Below, one piece after another: positions 33,321 to 42,333 of a stretch of 64,000 bases of DNA (positions within the stretch are counted from its first letter, which is position 1; each line of letters starts with the position of its first letter). The notes beneath the pieces are model-generated. The model had not been told where the DNA came from and did no database searches. It saw only the letters and a program-made list of their open reading frames with translations. The stretch comes from Aphodousia faecalis (GTDB lineage Bacteria; Pseudomonadota; Gammaproteobacteria; Burkholderiales; Burkholderiaceae_F): contig DVGM01000009.1 of the NCBI GenBank assembly GCA_018712705.1, positions 7,784 through 71,783 on the forward strand, given 5' to 3'. Made by a program: the position numbers and the translations under genes.

Positions 33321-33352
33321 AAAAAAGGCCCCGTTTATACGATTCAGGGGCC
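33321..33352 (-). terminator. terminator of the second amino-acid ABC operon
   Basis: Stem GGCCCC/GGGGCC with a 14-nt loop and TTTTTT on the minus strand, 15 bases beyond the binding-protein stop. Confidence 0.85.
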
Positions 33353-33366
33353 TAGCGATCACTCTT

Positions 33367-34200
33367 TTATTTTTTTGAAATATCGGTACCGAAAAACTGT
33401 GTTGAAAGCTTGGATAGTTCCCCTGAAGCCCTTAAATCATTGAGAATTTTATTGAGTTCGGCTTGCAATTTTTCCGTTCCCTCTTTTTTCAGAGGAATAC
33501 CGACAGAAGTTGTTTCATCAGCAATAGCGGCGATTTTTACAGCAGCCTGTGGATGGACTTTTTTGTAGTCGTAATAGACCACCTCGGCATTTAATGTTGC
33601 ATCAATTCGACCGCTCAACAGCAATTCAAAGGTTTGGTTCAAATCGTCAACACCATCCACTTTTGCACCGTATTTTTCTGCAATTTCTGCATAGGTGCTC
33701 GAAATGGTATTCGCGGTCTGTTTACCTTTTAAATCTTGCATGGATTTAATTTCAGTATTTTGATCGGAAACGATAACGACCGTACGGTTATAGGCATAAG
33801 GTTCGGTAAAACGATAGGCTTTTTCTCGCTCAGGCGTCATGTCCACACCGTTAATCATGATGTCATAGCGACCGGCAGAAATACCTGCCAACAGTCCGTC
33901 CCATTTTCCTTCCACAAATTGCGGCTCAACTCCCAACCTTTGAGCAATTAAACGACCGACTTCAATGTCATAACCAGTGAGTTTGCCTGACTGATCATGA
34001 AAGGTCCATGGCGACCAAGTCCCTTCCGTCGCAATCACAATTTTTCCTTTGGTACGAATTTGATCCAAAAGATCTTGACCGGATTGAGTTGCCGACATTT
34101 GCGCATCGACTGGTTCTTCTTTAGAACAGCCGCTTATTCCAAGCACAACAGATAACAAAGAGACGGGCAAAACCAATTGAAAAGTACGACGATTCAGCAT
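33367..34200 (-). CDS. amino acid (cystine-like) ABC transporter substrate-binding lipoprotein
   Basis: A 277-residue family 3 binding protein. The N-terminus is a lipoprotein signal with lipobox LGISGC (Cys near residue 25), so it is anchored in the outer leaflet of the inner membrane. The body (GTWSPWTFHD, GYDIEVGRLIAQRLGV, WDGLLAGISAGRYDIMINGV, DMTPER) looks like FliY/TcyA cystine-binding proteins. ATG at 34200 is preferred because AGGA is seven bases before it; ATG at 34206 is too close. It is the last gene of an operon in which the permease comes first and the ATPase second. Confidence 0.88.
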   Translation of the reverse strand: MLNRRTFQLVLPVSLLSVVLGISGCSKEEPVDAQMSATQSGQDLLDQIRTKGKIVIATEGTWSPWTFHDQSGKLTGYDIEVGRLIAQRLGVEPQFVEGKWDGLLAGISAGRYDIMINGVDMTPEREKAYRFTEPYAYNRTVVIVSDQNTEIKSMQDLKGKQTANTISSTYAEIAEKYGAKVDGVDDLNQTFELLLSGRIDATLNAEVVYYDYKKVHPQAAVKIAAIADETTSVGIPLKKEGTEKLQAELNKILNDLRASGELSKLSTQFFGTDISKK

Positions 34201-34217
34201 TTTCATATCCTTTGAAA

Positions 34218-34967
34218 TTATTCTTTAGCGCTTTCTTCTTCGGTCATTTGCAAAAACGCTTTTGTACGAGAATCCTTCGGATGCTCAAAAAATTCTTTGG
34301 CGCTTCCCGATTCCACCATAACGCCCCCATCCATAAACCAAACTTTATTGGATACGTTGCGAGCAAAACTCATCTCGTGCGTAACCACGAGCATTGTCAT
34401 TCCTTCATCGGCCATTTCACGCATCAGAGTCAAAATACCCTGCGTTAATTCCGGATCGAGAGCTGAGGTCGGTTCATCGAAATAAATGATTTCTGGTTCA
34501 GCCGCTAAGGCTCTAGCAATGGCTACCCGCTGTTGCTGTCCACCGGACAATTCCGAAGGGTAATAGTCCTGTCTGTCTTCAAGACCCACTCGTTTTAATA
34601 GTGCTCGTCCTATATCCAATGCTTTCGCTTTCGAAACCCCTCGTCCGACAATGAGTCCTTCGGTTACGTTTTCCAATGCCGTTTTATTGAAAAACAGGTT
34701 GTAATTTTGAAAAACAAAAGCCGTCTTTTTGCGAATAGCCAAAATATCCTGGCGGTGCATCCGACTCATATCGTATGTTTTTTCATCAAAGGTCATCACT
34801 CCGGCATCGGCCTTTTCTAAAAAATTCATACAACGCAAAAGCGTCGTTTTTCCCGATCCGCTTGGGCCGATAATGGAGATTACGTCACCTTTATTGATTT
34901 TCAGATCCACCCCTTTAATTACTTCCAGGTCGCCGAACGATTTTCGTAAATTTTTCACTTCAATCAT
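34218..34967 (-). CDS. amino acid ABC transporter ATP-binding protein
   Basis: A 249-residue ABC ATPase with Walker A GPSGSGKTT, Q-loop VFQNYNLFFNKT, signature LSGGQQQRVAIARAL, Walker B IIYFDEPTSALDPE and the switch His in VVTHEMSF. It is closest in look to TcyN/YecC-type ATPases for cystine. ATG at 34967 follows GGGAG; a GTG four codons upstream is an alternative. It lies between the permease and the binding-protein genes, with gaps of 15 and 17 bases. Confidence 0.92.
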   Translation of the reverse strand: MIEVKNLRKSFGDLEVIKGVDLKINKGDVISIIGPSGSGKTTLLRCMNFLEKADAGVMTFDEKTYDMSRMHRQDILAIRKKTAFVFQNYNLFFNKTALENVTEGLIVGRGVSKAKALDIGRALLKRVGLEDRQDYYPSELSGGQQQRVAIARALAAEPEIIYFDEPTSALDPELTQGILTLMREMADEGMTMLVVTHEMSFARNVSNKVWFMDGGVMVESGSAKEFFEHPKDSRTKAFLQMTEEESAKE

Positions 34968-34982
34968 TTGAGCTCCCACGCA

Positions 34983-35648
34983 TTAACGGCGACCGTACTT
35001 TTGCAAACGCTTTTCTCCACTCGTTTGCAGTTTGGTCAATACCGTGCAAAAAATTAGATAGATCAAACCTACTTCAACATAAAGCAGTAAAGGTTCGTAC
35101 GTTCTGGCCACAATACGCTGCGTGGTCATAAACATTTCTGTCACCGTGATGTTGGCCGCCAAAGACGTATCCTTCACCATGGAAATAAGGGAATTACCCA
35201 GTGTGGGGAATGCTGTTCGAAAGGCTTGTGGCAAAACAATGCGGCGAATGGTTTGCCCCCAACTCATACCGGCGCAAAGACCTGCTTCAAGCTGACCTTT
35301 AGGAACCGATTCCAATGCCGCACGCATCGTCTCTGAACAATAGGCTCCCTCATTAATTGAAAAAACAACAACGGCCGCGACAAAAGGATCAATCAAAATA
35401 CCAACGTGAGGTAAGCCGTAAAAAACGATAAAGAGTTGAACCAGAAGCGGCGTGCCGCGAATAATCCAAATATAAAAACGGGCAAGTTGGGTAAGAATCG
35501 GGACATTGGCAAACTGAATCAAGGCCACAATAACCGCGATGATCAGTGCAAACGTAAACGATAGGGCTGTAAGCGGAATCGTTACCAACAGTCCCGGCAA
35601 TAAAATATCCCAAAATGAATCCAGAAAAAGTTCCATCGCCGCGTTCAC
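34983..35648 (-). CDS. amino acid ABC transporter permease
   Basis: A 221-residue HisM/GlnP-type permease with about five helices and the ATPase-docking EAA motif (LEAGLCAGMSWGQTIRRIVL, about residues 129-148). GTG at 35648 has a GAGGG site seven bases upstream; an ATG four codons later is an alternative. It is the first gene of the operon permease-ATPase-binding protein. The similarity of the other subunits to cystine systems suggests import of cystine or a related sulfur amino acid, which fits the rhodanese nearby, but this is inference. Confidence 0.91.
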   Translation of the reverse strand: MNAAMELFLDSFWDILLPGLLVTIPLTALSFTFALIIAVIVALIQFANVPILTQLARFYIWIIRGTPLLVQLFIVFYGLPHVGILIDPFVAAVVVFSINEGAYCSETMRAALESVPKGQLEAGLCAGMSWGQTIRRIVLPQAFRTAFPTLGNSLISMVKDTSLAANITVTEMFMTTQRIVARTYEPLLLYVEVGLIYLIFCTVLTKLQTSGEKRLQKYGRR

Positions 35649-35867
35649 GAATCAACCCTCAATAAAACCAAACATTTTCTCAAAATGGGAAACAAAAGAA
35701 TTCGTCGGATCAAGATTTCTTACCGACGGATCAGAAGCGTTTCTGAGTATAAAAAGCAATTCTTTGGGGCGTCAAATACTTTTTCTCTATTGGCAAAAAA
35801 TTGCTTCAAGTAGGCAACTTTGCAACACTCCAGTACAATTTTCAGAATATGTTTGGTGGGAGAAATC

Positions 35868-36686
35868 ATGACCTTTATCGAAAAACTCAAAAACCGTTGG
35901 ATTGAAAGTCAATCACTTTTGTGTGTTGGATTGGATCCGGACAAAAACCGCTTCCCCGACAGCATCAAAGAAAAGAAAGATTGTTACTACGAGTTCTGTA
36001 CAGCCATCGTAGATGCAACCGCCTCTTTTGCCTGTGCTTTTAAGCCTCAGATTGCTTACTTTGCCTCCTGTGGAGCCGAGGCAGAACTCAAAGCCATTAT
36101 TGAATACATCCACCAACACTACCCGAGCATTCCGGTTGTTTTGGATTCTAAGCGCGGTGACATTGGCTCTACCGCCAAACACTATGCCAAAGAAGCGTTT
36201 GTGCGTTATGCAGCAGATGCCGTAACGCTCTCCCCTTACATGGGTTTTGACTCCGTTCAACCGTATCTTGAGTATGAAGACCGGGGAGCCATCTTGTTGT
36301 GCCGAACATCCAATCCAGGCGGCAACGACATTCAAATGCTGAAAGTGGACGGTAAACCGATTTACCAAAGAGTTGCGGAATTAGCCGCGGGTCCTTGGAA
36401 CTTAAACGGCCAGTTAGGGTTAGTGGTCGGCGCCACCTATCCCAATGAAATTGCCGCGGTTCGTTCCATTGTTGGTGACCTTCCCCTTCTCGTACCCGGA
36501 GTCGGCGCTCAAGGCGGAGATATTCAAGCTTGTGTGAATGCCGGCGCAACGACTGATAAATGCGGCATGATGATTAATTCAAGCCGCGCGATTTTATATG
36601 CTTCTAAAAACGAAGATTTCAAAGAAGCCGCCGCACGTGTTGCTAAGGAAACTCGAGACAAAATCAATCAGGCTCGAGGCCTTTAA
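35868..36686 (+). CDS. pyrF: orotidine 5'-phosphate decarboxylase, type 2
   Basis: A 272-residue TIM-barrel enzyme that forms UMP from orotidine monophosphate in pyrimidine synthesis. The N-terminal LLCVGLDPD and the catalytic Lys/Asp motif VVLDSKRGDIGSTA are typical of the longer type 2 enzymes (about 270 residues). VGATYPNEI and the VPGVGAQGG phosphate loop follow. The ATG at 35868 has GGTGGGAG just upstream; longer frames are unlikely. It is a single-gene unit with two terminator hairpins after it. Confidence 0.94.
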   Translation: MTFIEKLKNRWIESQSLLCVGLDPDKNRFPDSIKEKKDCYYEFCTAIVDATASFACAFKPQIAYFASCGAEAELKAIIEYIHQHYPSIPVVLDSKRGDIGSTAKHYAKEAFVRYAADAVTLSPYMGFDSVQPYLEYEDRGAILLCRTSNPGGNDIQMLKVDGKPIYQRVAELAAGPWNLNGQLGLVVGATYPNEIAAVRSIVGDLPLLVPGVGAQGGDIQACVNAGATTDKCGMMINSSRAILYASKNEDFKEAAARVAKETRDKINQARGL

Positions 36687-36710
36687 AAATTAAACGCTAA
36701 AACAAGTTTG

Positions 36711-36735
36711 CCCAAGATTTTTCTTGGGCTTTTTC
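36711..36735 (+). terminator. terminator of pyrF
   Basis: Perfect stem GCCCAAGA/TCTTGGGC with a TTTT loop followed by TTTTT. Confidence 0.9.
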
Positions 36736-36740
36736 ATTCA

Positions 36741-36785
36741 AAATCCCCGAAAAACCATTTCGATCTTTCGGGGATTTGTTTTGCT
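36741..36785. terminator. second, bidirectional hairpin between pyrF and dcuA
   Basis: 12-bp stem AAATCCCCGAAA/TTTCGGGGATTT followed by GTTTT on the plus strand; it can also end dcuA on the minus strand. Confidence 0.75.
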
Positions 36786-36813
36786 TTCAGTTCACTGAAT
36801 TCTTAATTGCCAA

Positions 36814-38115
36814 TTAGAAAACGATACCGGCAAGCAAGAAACCGAACGGGATAGCGGCAACCAAACCCAAGCAACCCGGCAGGAAGAAGGGGTGGTTAAT
36901 CACAAACGAGCCGCTCCATTTACCCATGTAAGAACCCGTATCGTCGCAAGAAACGGCGAAAGCGGAAGTCGGGTAAACGTTCGTCACGAAGATACCGGAC
37001 ACGGCAACGAAGCAAGCCAAAATCATGGGAGCGTCGCAACCGAGGCTGGCAGCCACCGGGACGAGCAATGCGGAGGTCGCACCTTGCGAGAAGAGCAAAG
37101 CAGACACGCAGAAGAAAGCCAAAGCCAAGAGACCCGGGTATTGGCCGAGCAACACCGTAGCTTGTTCCTTAATAGAGGGAACATAAATGTCAATAACGGT
37201 AGAAGCAAACCAGCAGATACCGAGAATCACAACCAAGGATTCATAACCGCCATGGAAGATCGTGGATTCCTTAATCTTCGTGAGCTTGACATCGCAGAAC
37301 CAGTACATCAGCATCGAGATGAAGAGCATCGTGATAACGATGATGTCGCGAGAGCCTAATGTATGACCGATCTCTTGCTTAAAGAGCAACATCAAAACGA
37401 TGAAGAGCACGCCCAAGAGGAACAAGCCCACAGAAAGCTTGGCTCCCTTCGGCAACGGCTTTTCAAGTTCTTCCTTACTCGTCATCGAAACGAGACCTTC
37501 CTTCATACGTTGTTGGAAGATCGGGTCCTTAGCGAGATCAACGCCTTGGAAGGCAGAGATCAAAGAAGCAACAGCGGCACCGAACAAACCGGCAGGCAAA
37601 ATCACCATGAGGGCATCGCCGAAAGATACGCCCATCTTTTCAACCACGACATACATGGCGGCCGTAGCAGCAGAGATAGGAGAAGCGGAAATAGCGATTT
37701 GGGAAGCCACCACAGCCGAAGTCAACGGTTGAGAGGGACGAACACCATTTTGCTTAGCCACTTCTTGAACGACGTTCAAAATGGCCATCGTGGTAAAGCC
37801 CGTACCGGAGAAAATCGTCAACGTAAAGGCGATTGCCGGAGCGAGGATATTGATGTACCTCGGATTACTGCGCAAAATATGCGAAGCGACACGAATCATA
37901 TAGTCCATACCGCCAGCGACGTGCATCACAGAGCATGCAAAAAGCACACTCATGATGATCAAAATCACGTCAAGAGGCATCGGTCCGGGCGGGATACCGA
38001 AAATAAAAACGGCGACCGCCATACCGAGGCCGCCAGCCATACCTACACCGATTCCACCTAATTTAGCCGCGTAGATAATAATGGCAAAAAGGAAAATAAA
38101 ATGTAACCAAACCAT
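36814..38115 (-). CDS. dcuA: anaerobic C4-dicarboxylate transporter, DcuA/DcuB family
   Basis: A 433-residue polytopic inner-membrane carrier, the exact length usual for DcuA. Family segments include FSGTGFTTMAILNVVQEVAKQNGVRPSQP, ASQIAISASPISAA, FSQGATSALLVP and SDDTGSYMGKW-like SCDDTGSYMGKW near the end. It catalyses fumarate/succinate or aspartate exchange during anaerobic growth. GGAGCC precedes the ATG. A perfect FNR box lies 160 bases upstream, which fits oxygen control. The DcuA or DcuB subtype cannot be fixed by eye. Confidence 0.9.
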   Translation of the reverse strand: MVWLHFIFLFAIIIYAAKLGGIGVGMAGGLGMAVAVFIFGIPPGPMPLDVILIIMSVLFACSVMHVAGGMDYMIRVASHILRSNPRYINILAPAIAFTLTIFSGTGFTTMAILNVVQEVAKQNGVRPSQPLTSAVVASQIAISASPISAATAAMYVVVEKMGVSFGDALMVILPAGLFGAAVASLISAFQGVDLAKDPIFQQRMKEGLVSMTSKEELEKPLPKGAKLSVGLFLLGVLFIVLMLLFKQEIGHTLGSRDIIVITMLFISMLMYWFCDVKLTKIKESTIFHGGYESLVVILGICWFASTVIDIYVPSIKEQATVLLGQYPGLLALAFFCVSALLFSQGATSALLVPVAASLGCDAPMILACFVAVSGIFVTNVYPTSAFAVSCDDTGSYMGKWSGSFVINHPFFLPGCLGLVAAIPFGFLLAGIVF

Positions 38116-38274
38116 AATATGGCTCCATAAAAAACAGGAGAGTTTTTATATTTTTTGTGTTTACTCCACTTAGAACGCAAACACACAGACAATAGACAAC
38201 GTCCGCTTTCTATCATCTGCAATTTCGATTCTATTACTACGTACCATTGAGCTTTGTTCTTGTTATCGGTCTAC

Positions 38275-38288
38275 TTGATTGCTATCAA
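38275..38288. promoter_or_regulatory. FNR box upstream of dcuA
   Basis: TTGAT-TGCT-ATCAA is a perfect FNR consensus palindrome, located between the LysR gene and dcuA, 160 bases before the dcuA start. It predicts activation without oxygen. Confidence 0.75.
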
Positions 38289-38340
38289 CTTGATTTACAA
38301 GCTTTTACTTATTATTCTGGCTATCCCTTAAGGGAGAACA

Positions 38341-39219
38341 CTACCTCAACCATTCTTGTTTAAAACTCTTTTGTAATAACACTTCTTTAAGCGCTTTTAT
38401 GTTGGGAGAGTTCTCTGCCCGTAAATACATTAAGTCAACTTGAACAAAGGCTAGGGACTTGGGCAAGGGATGAACCGAAACCATGTCAAAACAATTAAAT
38501 TGTTCCAACCAATAAAAAGGCACAATAGCCAACCCCAAACCGCCAGCCACAGAACCGACAATGGCTGAATATGACTGAAGTTCAATAATTCGAGCTGGCA
38601 TTGTTCCCATATAGTCAAACCACTCCAAACAACGGCTGTAATATTGACCCGTGGTATGAAACACCAAAGCGGTCTGTGTCGAGAGCTCTTCTTTTAAAAC
38701 AAAACGATTTTTTGGGGTGATTACAACCAGTTTTTCTCTAAAAAGCGGGATACTTGTCAACCGTCCATCACCCTTAGTGTGAAGCACAACACCGGCATCC
38801 AATTCTCTGCACAAAATAGCTTCTTTAATGCGCTCGCTTGGAGCGACTTTCAATGACAAATCAATTTTTGGATAGTGCTTAAGCAGCTTTGAAATCGGAC
38901 GACTAAGTCGTGTCCCCACTAAGTGATCCGTTGCTCCAAATCGCAGTACACCGTGAGGTTCCTCATTGGTGATTTTGCTTTCGGTCTCCCGGACAAGTGA
39001 AAGAATTTTTCTGGCATCTTCCGCCAGTGCTAAAGCGTGAGAAGTCGGAGACAATTGGCGTCCGCGCTTTTCAAATAAAGTTACTGATAGACGATTTTCT
39101 AAATTCTGCAATCTCATACTGACAGCAGAAGGCACCCGATGCAGCGATTGAGCCGCTTTTATGACTCCGCCCGTCTCCACAACGGCCAAAACCGTCCGTA
39201 AATCATCAAGGTCAATCAT
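38341..39219 (-). CDS. LysR family transcriptional regulator
   Basis: A 292-residue LysR-type regulator. The N-terminal winged helix-turn-helix (about residues 3-60; VVETGGVIKAAQSLHRVPSAVS) is followed by a helical linker and a substrate-binding domain from about residue 90. It lies upstream of dcuA on the same strand (226-base gap) and divergent from the cupin gene at 39494. LysR proteins usually act on the divergent neighbour, so the cupin gene is the first candidate target; dcuA is another. No strong ribosome site was seen. Confidence 0.9.
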   Translation of the reverse strand: MIDLDDLRTVLAVVETGGVIKAAQSLHRVPSAVSMRLQNLENRLSVTLFEKRGRQLSPTSHALALAEDARKILSLVRETESKITNEEPHGVLRFGATDHLVGTRLSRPISKLLKHYPKIDLSLKVAPSERIKEAILCRELDAGVVLHTKGDGRLTSIPLFREKLVVITPKNRFVLKEELSTQTALVFHTTGQYYSRCLEWFDYMGTMPARIIELQSYSAIVGSVAGGLGLAIVPFYWLEQFNCFDMVSVHPLPKSLAFVQVDLMYLRAENSPNIKALKEVLLQKSFKQEWLR

Positions 39220-39493
39220 TCAAGAAAATTGAATTAAATAATCAAGATAATTTCATTGTACAGAATATTAAACCCGCCTATACTTCCAAAGGGTCAAACC
39301 CGATGGCATTCCCCCAATAGAATGTCATCGAATAATATAGCTCCTTCCTTAGGGAACTTTTTTGGTCCTGCCATGCGCAGGACTTTTTTTCTCCGCATGA
39401 AACAAATGAGCAAAAATATGCTTTTACTGCGGAGGTTTTTGTCCGTTTCCGAGTCTAAGCTTTGGCTTGTCTTAAGCTTTTTATTGGAGACTG

Positions 39494-39898
39494 ATGATGA
39501 CAGGAGAAAAATTCGGACCTTTTGCCCGAGGAGCCAAAAATGATGCATACGCCCAATATTTTATTGGACAGAGTTATCTCAACATGCTCACAACGAGCGG
39601 TGTTGTGACAGCCAACGTCACCTTTGAACCCGGTTGCCGCAACAATTGGCATATTCACCACAAGGGCGGACAAATCTTATTAGTCACCGCTGGACGCGGC
39701 TACTACCAGGAATGGGGAAAAGAGCCGCAGGAACTTCATCCGGGGGATGTCGTCAATATCGCTCCGGAAGTTAAACACTGGCATGGAGCTGCACCTGACA
39801 GTTGGTTTGCTCACATCGCCATTGAAGTCCCTGCCGATGGGGCCAAAAACGAATGGTGCGAACCAGTCGGTGATGAGGAATACAGCAAATTAGCCTAA
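39494..39898 (+). CDS. cupin-domain protein
   Basis: A 134-residue single-domain cupin. Motif 1 is visible as WHIHHKGGQILLVTAGRGYYQ (core HIHHKG-G with metal-binding His pair and Glu/Gln position), and motif 2 as HPGDVVNIAPEVKHWHG. It resembles cupins found with carboxymuconolactone decarboxylases and LysR genes. The metal site seems intact, so it may be an isomerase, a decarboxylase or an oxygenase-like enzyme; the substrate is unknown. GGAG precedes two adjacent ATG codons. A strong terminator follows. Confidence 0.86.
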   Translation: MMTGEKFGPFARGAKNDAYAQYFIGQSYLNMLTTSGVVTANVTFEPGCRNNWHIHHKGGQILLVTAGRGYYQEWGKEPQELHPGDVVNIAPEVKHWHGAAPDSWFAHIAIEVPADGAKNEWCEPVGDEEYSKLA

Positions 39899-39905
39899 AT
39901 AGGTT

Positions 39906-39942
39906 AATGGCCGCAAAACGAAGACTTTGCGGCCATTGTTTT
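39906..39942 (+). terminator. terminator of the cupin gene
   Basis: 12-bp stem AATGGCCGCAAA/TTTGCGGCCATT followed by GTTTT. Confidence 0.85.
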
Positions 39943-39956
39943 AATCAAACACTTGA

Positions 39957-41291
39957 CTAGTTTTCTTTCTCCGATCCCTCTGCGGATTCAGGCTTTTCTT
40001 CAATGCAGGAGACCAACACTTTATCGATACGTCGGCCATCCATATCGACAACTTCGAAGCGCCAGTTATCCCACGTTACAACCTCTCCGGTCTTGGGTAA
40101 ATGCCCGGTCATCCATATAATCATGCCGGCCAATGTGTTGTAACGGCCGTCGGCTTCATTGGGCAACTGTTTAAGATTCAACTGGTCTTTTAATTCCGGC
40201 ACCGGCATCATGCCATCGACCAAAAGTGAACCATCTTCACGCTTAATCGCCCACTCTTCCTCGCCCGGAACATTTTTAAATTCACCAGCAATAGCTTCGA
40301 GCACATCGCGAGGACTGACAATACCCTGCACAGAACCATACTCATCAACCACAATGGCAAGCGGAACGTCATTTTCTTTAAAGTTATCCAAAAGTTCCAA
40401 ACCGGTTAAAGATTCCGGCACATAAACAGCCGGTATCAGGTGTGTGGTGAAATCCACTTCCCCGGTGTCTACAATCTGCTGCAAAAGGTAACGGGTAGAG
40501 CAAAAACCTTTGATATCGTCAAGCGAACCATCGCAAACCGGCAATCTCGAATGTTTCGAAGTCACCAATTTTTTAATGTTTTCCTGAGATCCGTCCTGAA
40601 TATCAATCCATTCCACTTCATTTCGCGGAGTCATTAATGTACCGATCGTGCGGTCATCCAATCGGAAAATATTGCGCACCATGTCGCGCTCTTGCACTTC
40701 AATGGTTCCGGCCTCACTGCCTTCGACCACCATTTGGTGAATTTCTTCTTCAGTTACAGCCGCTTCCTCTACATTTTGCTTTCCAGTCAGTTTCAAAAGC
40801 AGATCCGTTGAAACCGACAACAATTTCACGAAGGGCGCCATTAAAACAGCTAAGAAATTAATCGGCGGAGCGATGCGGCAAGCAACACCTTCCGGATTCA
40901 TTTGTCCTAAACGTTTCGGAACCAATTCACCCAAAACGATGGAGAAATAAGTCACTAAAACGACCACTAAAAGCAATCCCACTGCACGGGCCGTATTGAC
41001 TTCTACACCGAAACTTTCATTTAACCAAGCCGCCACTGGCGTTGCTAAAGCAGCTTCACCAACAATACCGGACAAAATACCGATTGAGGTAATGCCAACC
41101 TGAATGGCAGAGAGCGCTCGTGTGGGTTCCTCGTTGAGTTTAAGAGCAACTTTCGCTCCGGAATTTCCGTCATCAATTTTCATCTGCAAACGGGCTTTTC
41201 GGCTCGTCACCAATGCGATTTCACTCATCGCAAAAATACCGTTTAAGAAAATCAGGGCTAAAAGGCAAAGAACATTAAACCAATTGTCCAT
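39957..41291 (-). CDS. CNNM/CorC-type membrane protein with CBS domains (hemolysin family)
   Basis: A 444-residue protein. The N-terminal DUF21/CNNM domain has four hydrophobic segments (about residues 1-23, 60-82, 101-122 and 140-160). Two CBS domains follow (about 205-325; MTPRNEVEWID and VDEYGSVQGIVSPRDVLEAI), then a CorC/HlyC C-terminal domain from about 345. Related proteins (YtfL, PaeA/CorB) export Mg2+ or polyamines; older annotations call them hemolysins. It is a single gene, 33 bases upstream of the next gene in the same direction. Role inferred from family. Confidence 0.9.
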   Translation of the reverse strand: MDNWFNVLCLLALIFLNGIFAMSEIALVTSRKARLQMKIDDGNSGAKVALKLNEEPTRALSAIQVGITSIGILSGIVGEAALATPVAAWLNESFGVEVNTARAVGLLLVVVLVTYFSIVLGELVPKRLGQMNPEGVACRIAPPINFLAVLMAPFVKLLSVSTDLLLKLTGKQNVEEAAVTEEEIHQMVVEGSEAGTIEVQERDMVRNIFRLDDRTIGTLMTPRNEVEWIDIQDGSQENIKKLVTSKHSRLPVCDGSLDDIKGFCSTRYLLQQIVDTGEVDFTTHLIPAVYVPESLTGLELLDNFKENDVPLAIVVDEYGSVQGIVSPRDVLEAIAGEFKNVPGEEEWAIKREDGSLLVDGMMPVPELKDQLNLKQLPNEADGRYNTLAGMIIWMTGHLPKTGEVVTWDNWRFEVVDMDGRRIDKVLVSCIEEKPESAEGSEKEN

Positions 41292-41324
41292 TTTTCATTC
41301 ACCAACGATTCAAAAATATTCCTA

Positions 41325-41813
41325 TCAATTTTTCTCAATCAAATGACAAAGACCTTCAAGTGCCGTCCTTATAGTCGACTCGCGCACAGCGTTGCGATCA
41401 CCGGAAAACTGATGTCGTTTAACAACAGGGATTTCTCCTTTTTTGCACCAGGCCAAATAAACGGTTCCAACGGGCTTGCCGGGAACAGCACCGCCTGGCC
41501 CCGCAATTCCGGTTACTGCCACCGCAACCGTTGCCGTTGATCGGCTTAAAGCGCCGAGAACCATTTCAGAGGCGGTTTGCTCACTGACAGCTCCGTAGCG
41601 ACAAAGCGTTTCGTGCTTCACACCCAGCAAATCCTCTTTGGATTGATTGGTATAGGTGACAAAACCACGATCAAACCATTCACTTGATCCTGCAATTTGA
41701 GTGATTGCACAAGCGATGCCTCCGGCCGTACAGGACTCCGCCGTGGCCAGCACTGCTTTGTGCGCCGACGCGCACCGACCTACTCGCTCAGACAATTCAA
41801 CAAAAAGTTCCAT
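41325..41813 (-). CDS. pncC: CinA C-terminal family, nicotinamide-nucleotide amidase PncC
   Basis: A 162-residue stand-alone CinA C-terminal domain protein. Motifs are TAESCTAGGIACAIT near residue 20, TYTNQSKEDLLGV, GAVSEQTASEMV and VAVTGIAGPGGAVPGKPVGTVYLA. It deamidates nicotinamide mononucleotide to nicotinic acid mononucleotide, recycling NAD breakdown products. The ATG at 41813 is one base past the pgpA stop codon, which suggests coupled translation; a TTG start nine codons upstream is unlikely. Last gene of the long nrdR-to-pncC operon. pgpA-pncC adjacency is common in Betaproteobacteria. Confidence 0.92.
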   Translation of the reverse strand: MELFVELSERVGRCASAHKAVLATAESCTAGGIACAITQIAGSSEWFDRGFVTYTNQSKEDLLGVKHETLCRYGAVSEQTASEMVLGALSRSTATVAVAVTGIAGPGGAVPGKPVGTVYLAWCKKGEIPVVKRHQFSGDRNAVRESTIRTALEGLCHLIEKN

Positions 41814-41814
41814 A

Positions 41815-42333
41815 TCAGTACAACACCCACTGCACGGCAAATAAAATCAGCCAAGCGTAAACAGCCGCGATGGCATCATCGAGCATAATGCCAAAACCAT
41901 TCTTCATTTTTTTATCGAAGTAATCCGCGGGCGGCAACTTGACAATGTCAAAGAAACGGAAAGCCACAAATGCGGCGATCTGCCACAAAAGAGTCGGCGG
42001 CATCAGCGCCAAAAGCAACCAAATAGCAAAGACCTCATCAATCACAATGGAACCGTGATCCTGAACCCCCAGGTCCTCTGAGGTCTTCTGACAAGCCCAA
42101 GCTCCAATAAAAAAGGTCGCGGCTACAATAAAAAACCAAGCCGTATATGGAATCCAAGGATCTAACAAAACGAACACAATCCAACCGGCCAATGTTCCCC
42201 AAGTGCCTGGGGCCGGACGAATCACTCCACTGGCAAAAAATGAAGCAATGATGTGCGCCGGGTGACTGAATGCAAAGGCACAAGTCATTCGGATCCTATT
42301 GACCGGATTGTTACTGCTATATTTTTCAAACAT
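41815..42333 (-). CDS. pgpA: phosphatidylglycerophosphatase A
   Basis: A 172-residue membrane phosphatase that makes phosphatidylglycerol from its phosphate. Typical segments are IIASFFASGVIRPAPGTWGTLAG, the EDLGVQDHGSIVIDEVFAIW catalytic region, and FRFFDIVKLPP; three to four hydrophobic helices are present. The ATG at 42333 follows TCAGGAAA and overlaps the thiL stop by eight bases; a frame starting at 42390 lies fully inside thiL and is less likely. Part of the operon thiL-pgpA-pncC. Confidence 0.93.
   Translation of the reverse strand: MFEKYSSNNPVNRIRMTCAFAFSHPAHIIASFFASGVIRPAPGTWGTLAGWIVFVLLDPWIPYTAWFFIVAATFFIGAWACQKTSEDLGVQDHGSIVIDEVFAIWLLLALMPPTLLWQIAAFVAFRFFDIVKLPPADYFDKKMKNGFGIMLDDAIAAVYAWLILFAVQWVLY

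Noticed and set aside
37363..38061. 232-codon plus-strand open frame rich in His, Arg, Asp and Asn
   Set aside because: Antisense to dcuA; composition is the complement of membrane-helix codons.
39256..39543. 95-codon plus-strand frame between the LysR and cupin genes
   Set aside because: No ribosome site, no family likeness, and it runs into the cupin gene in another frame.
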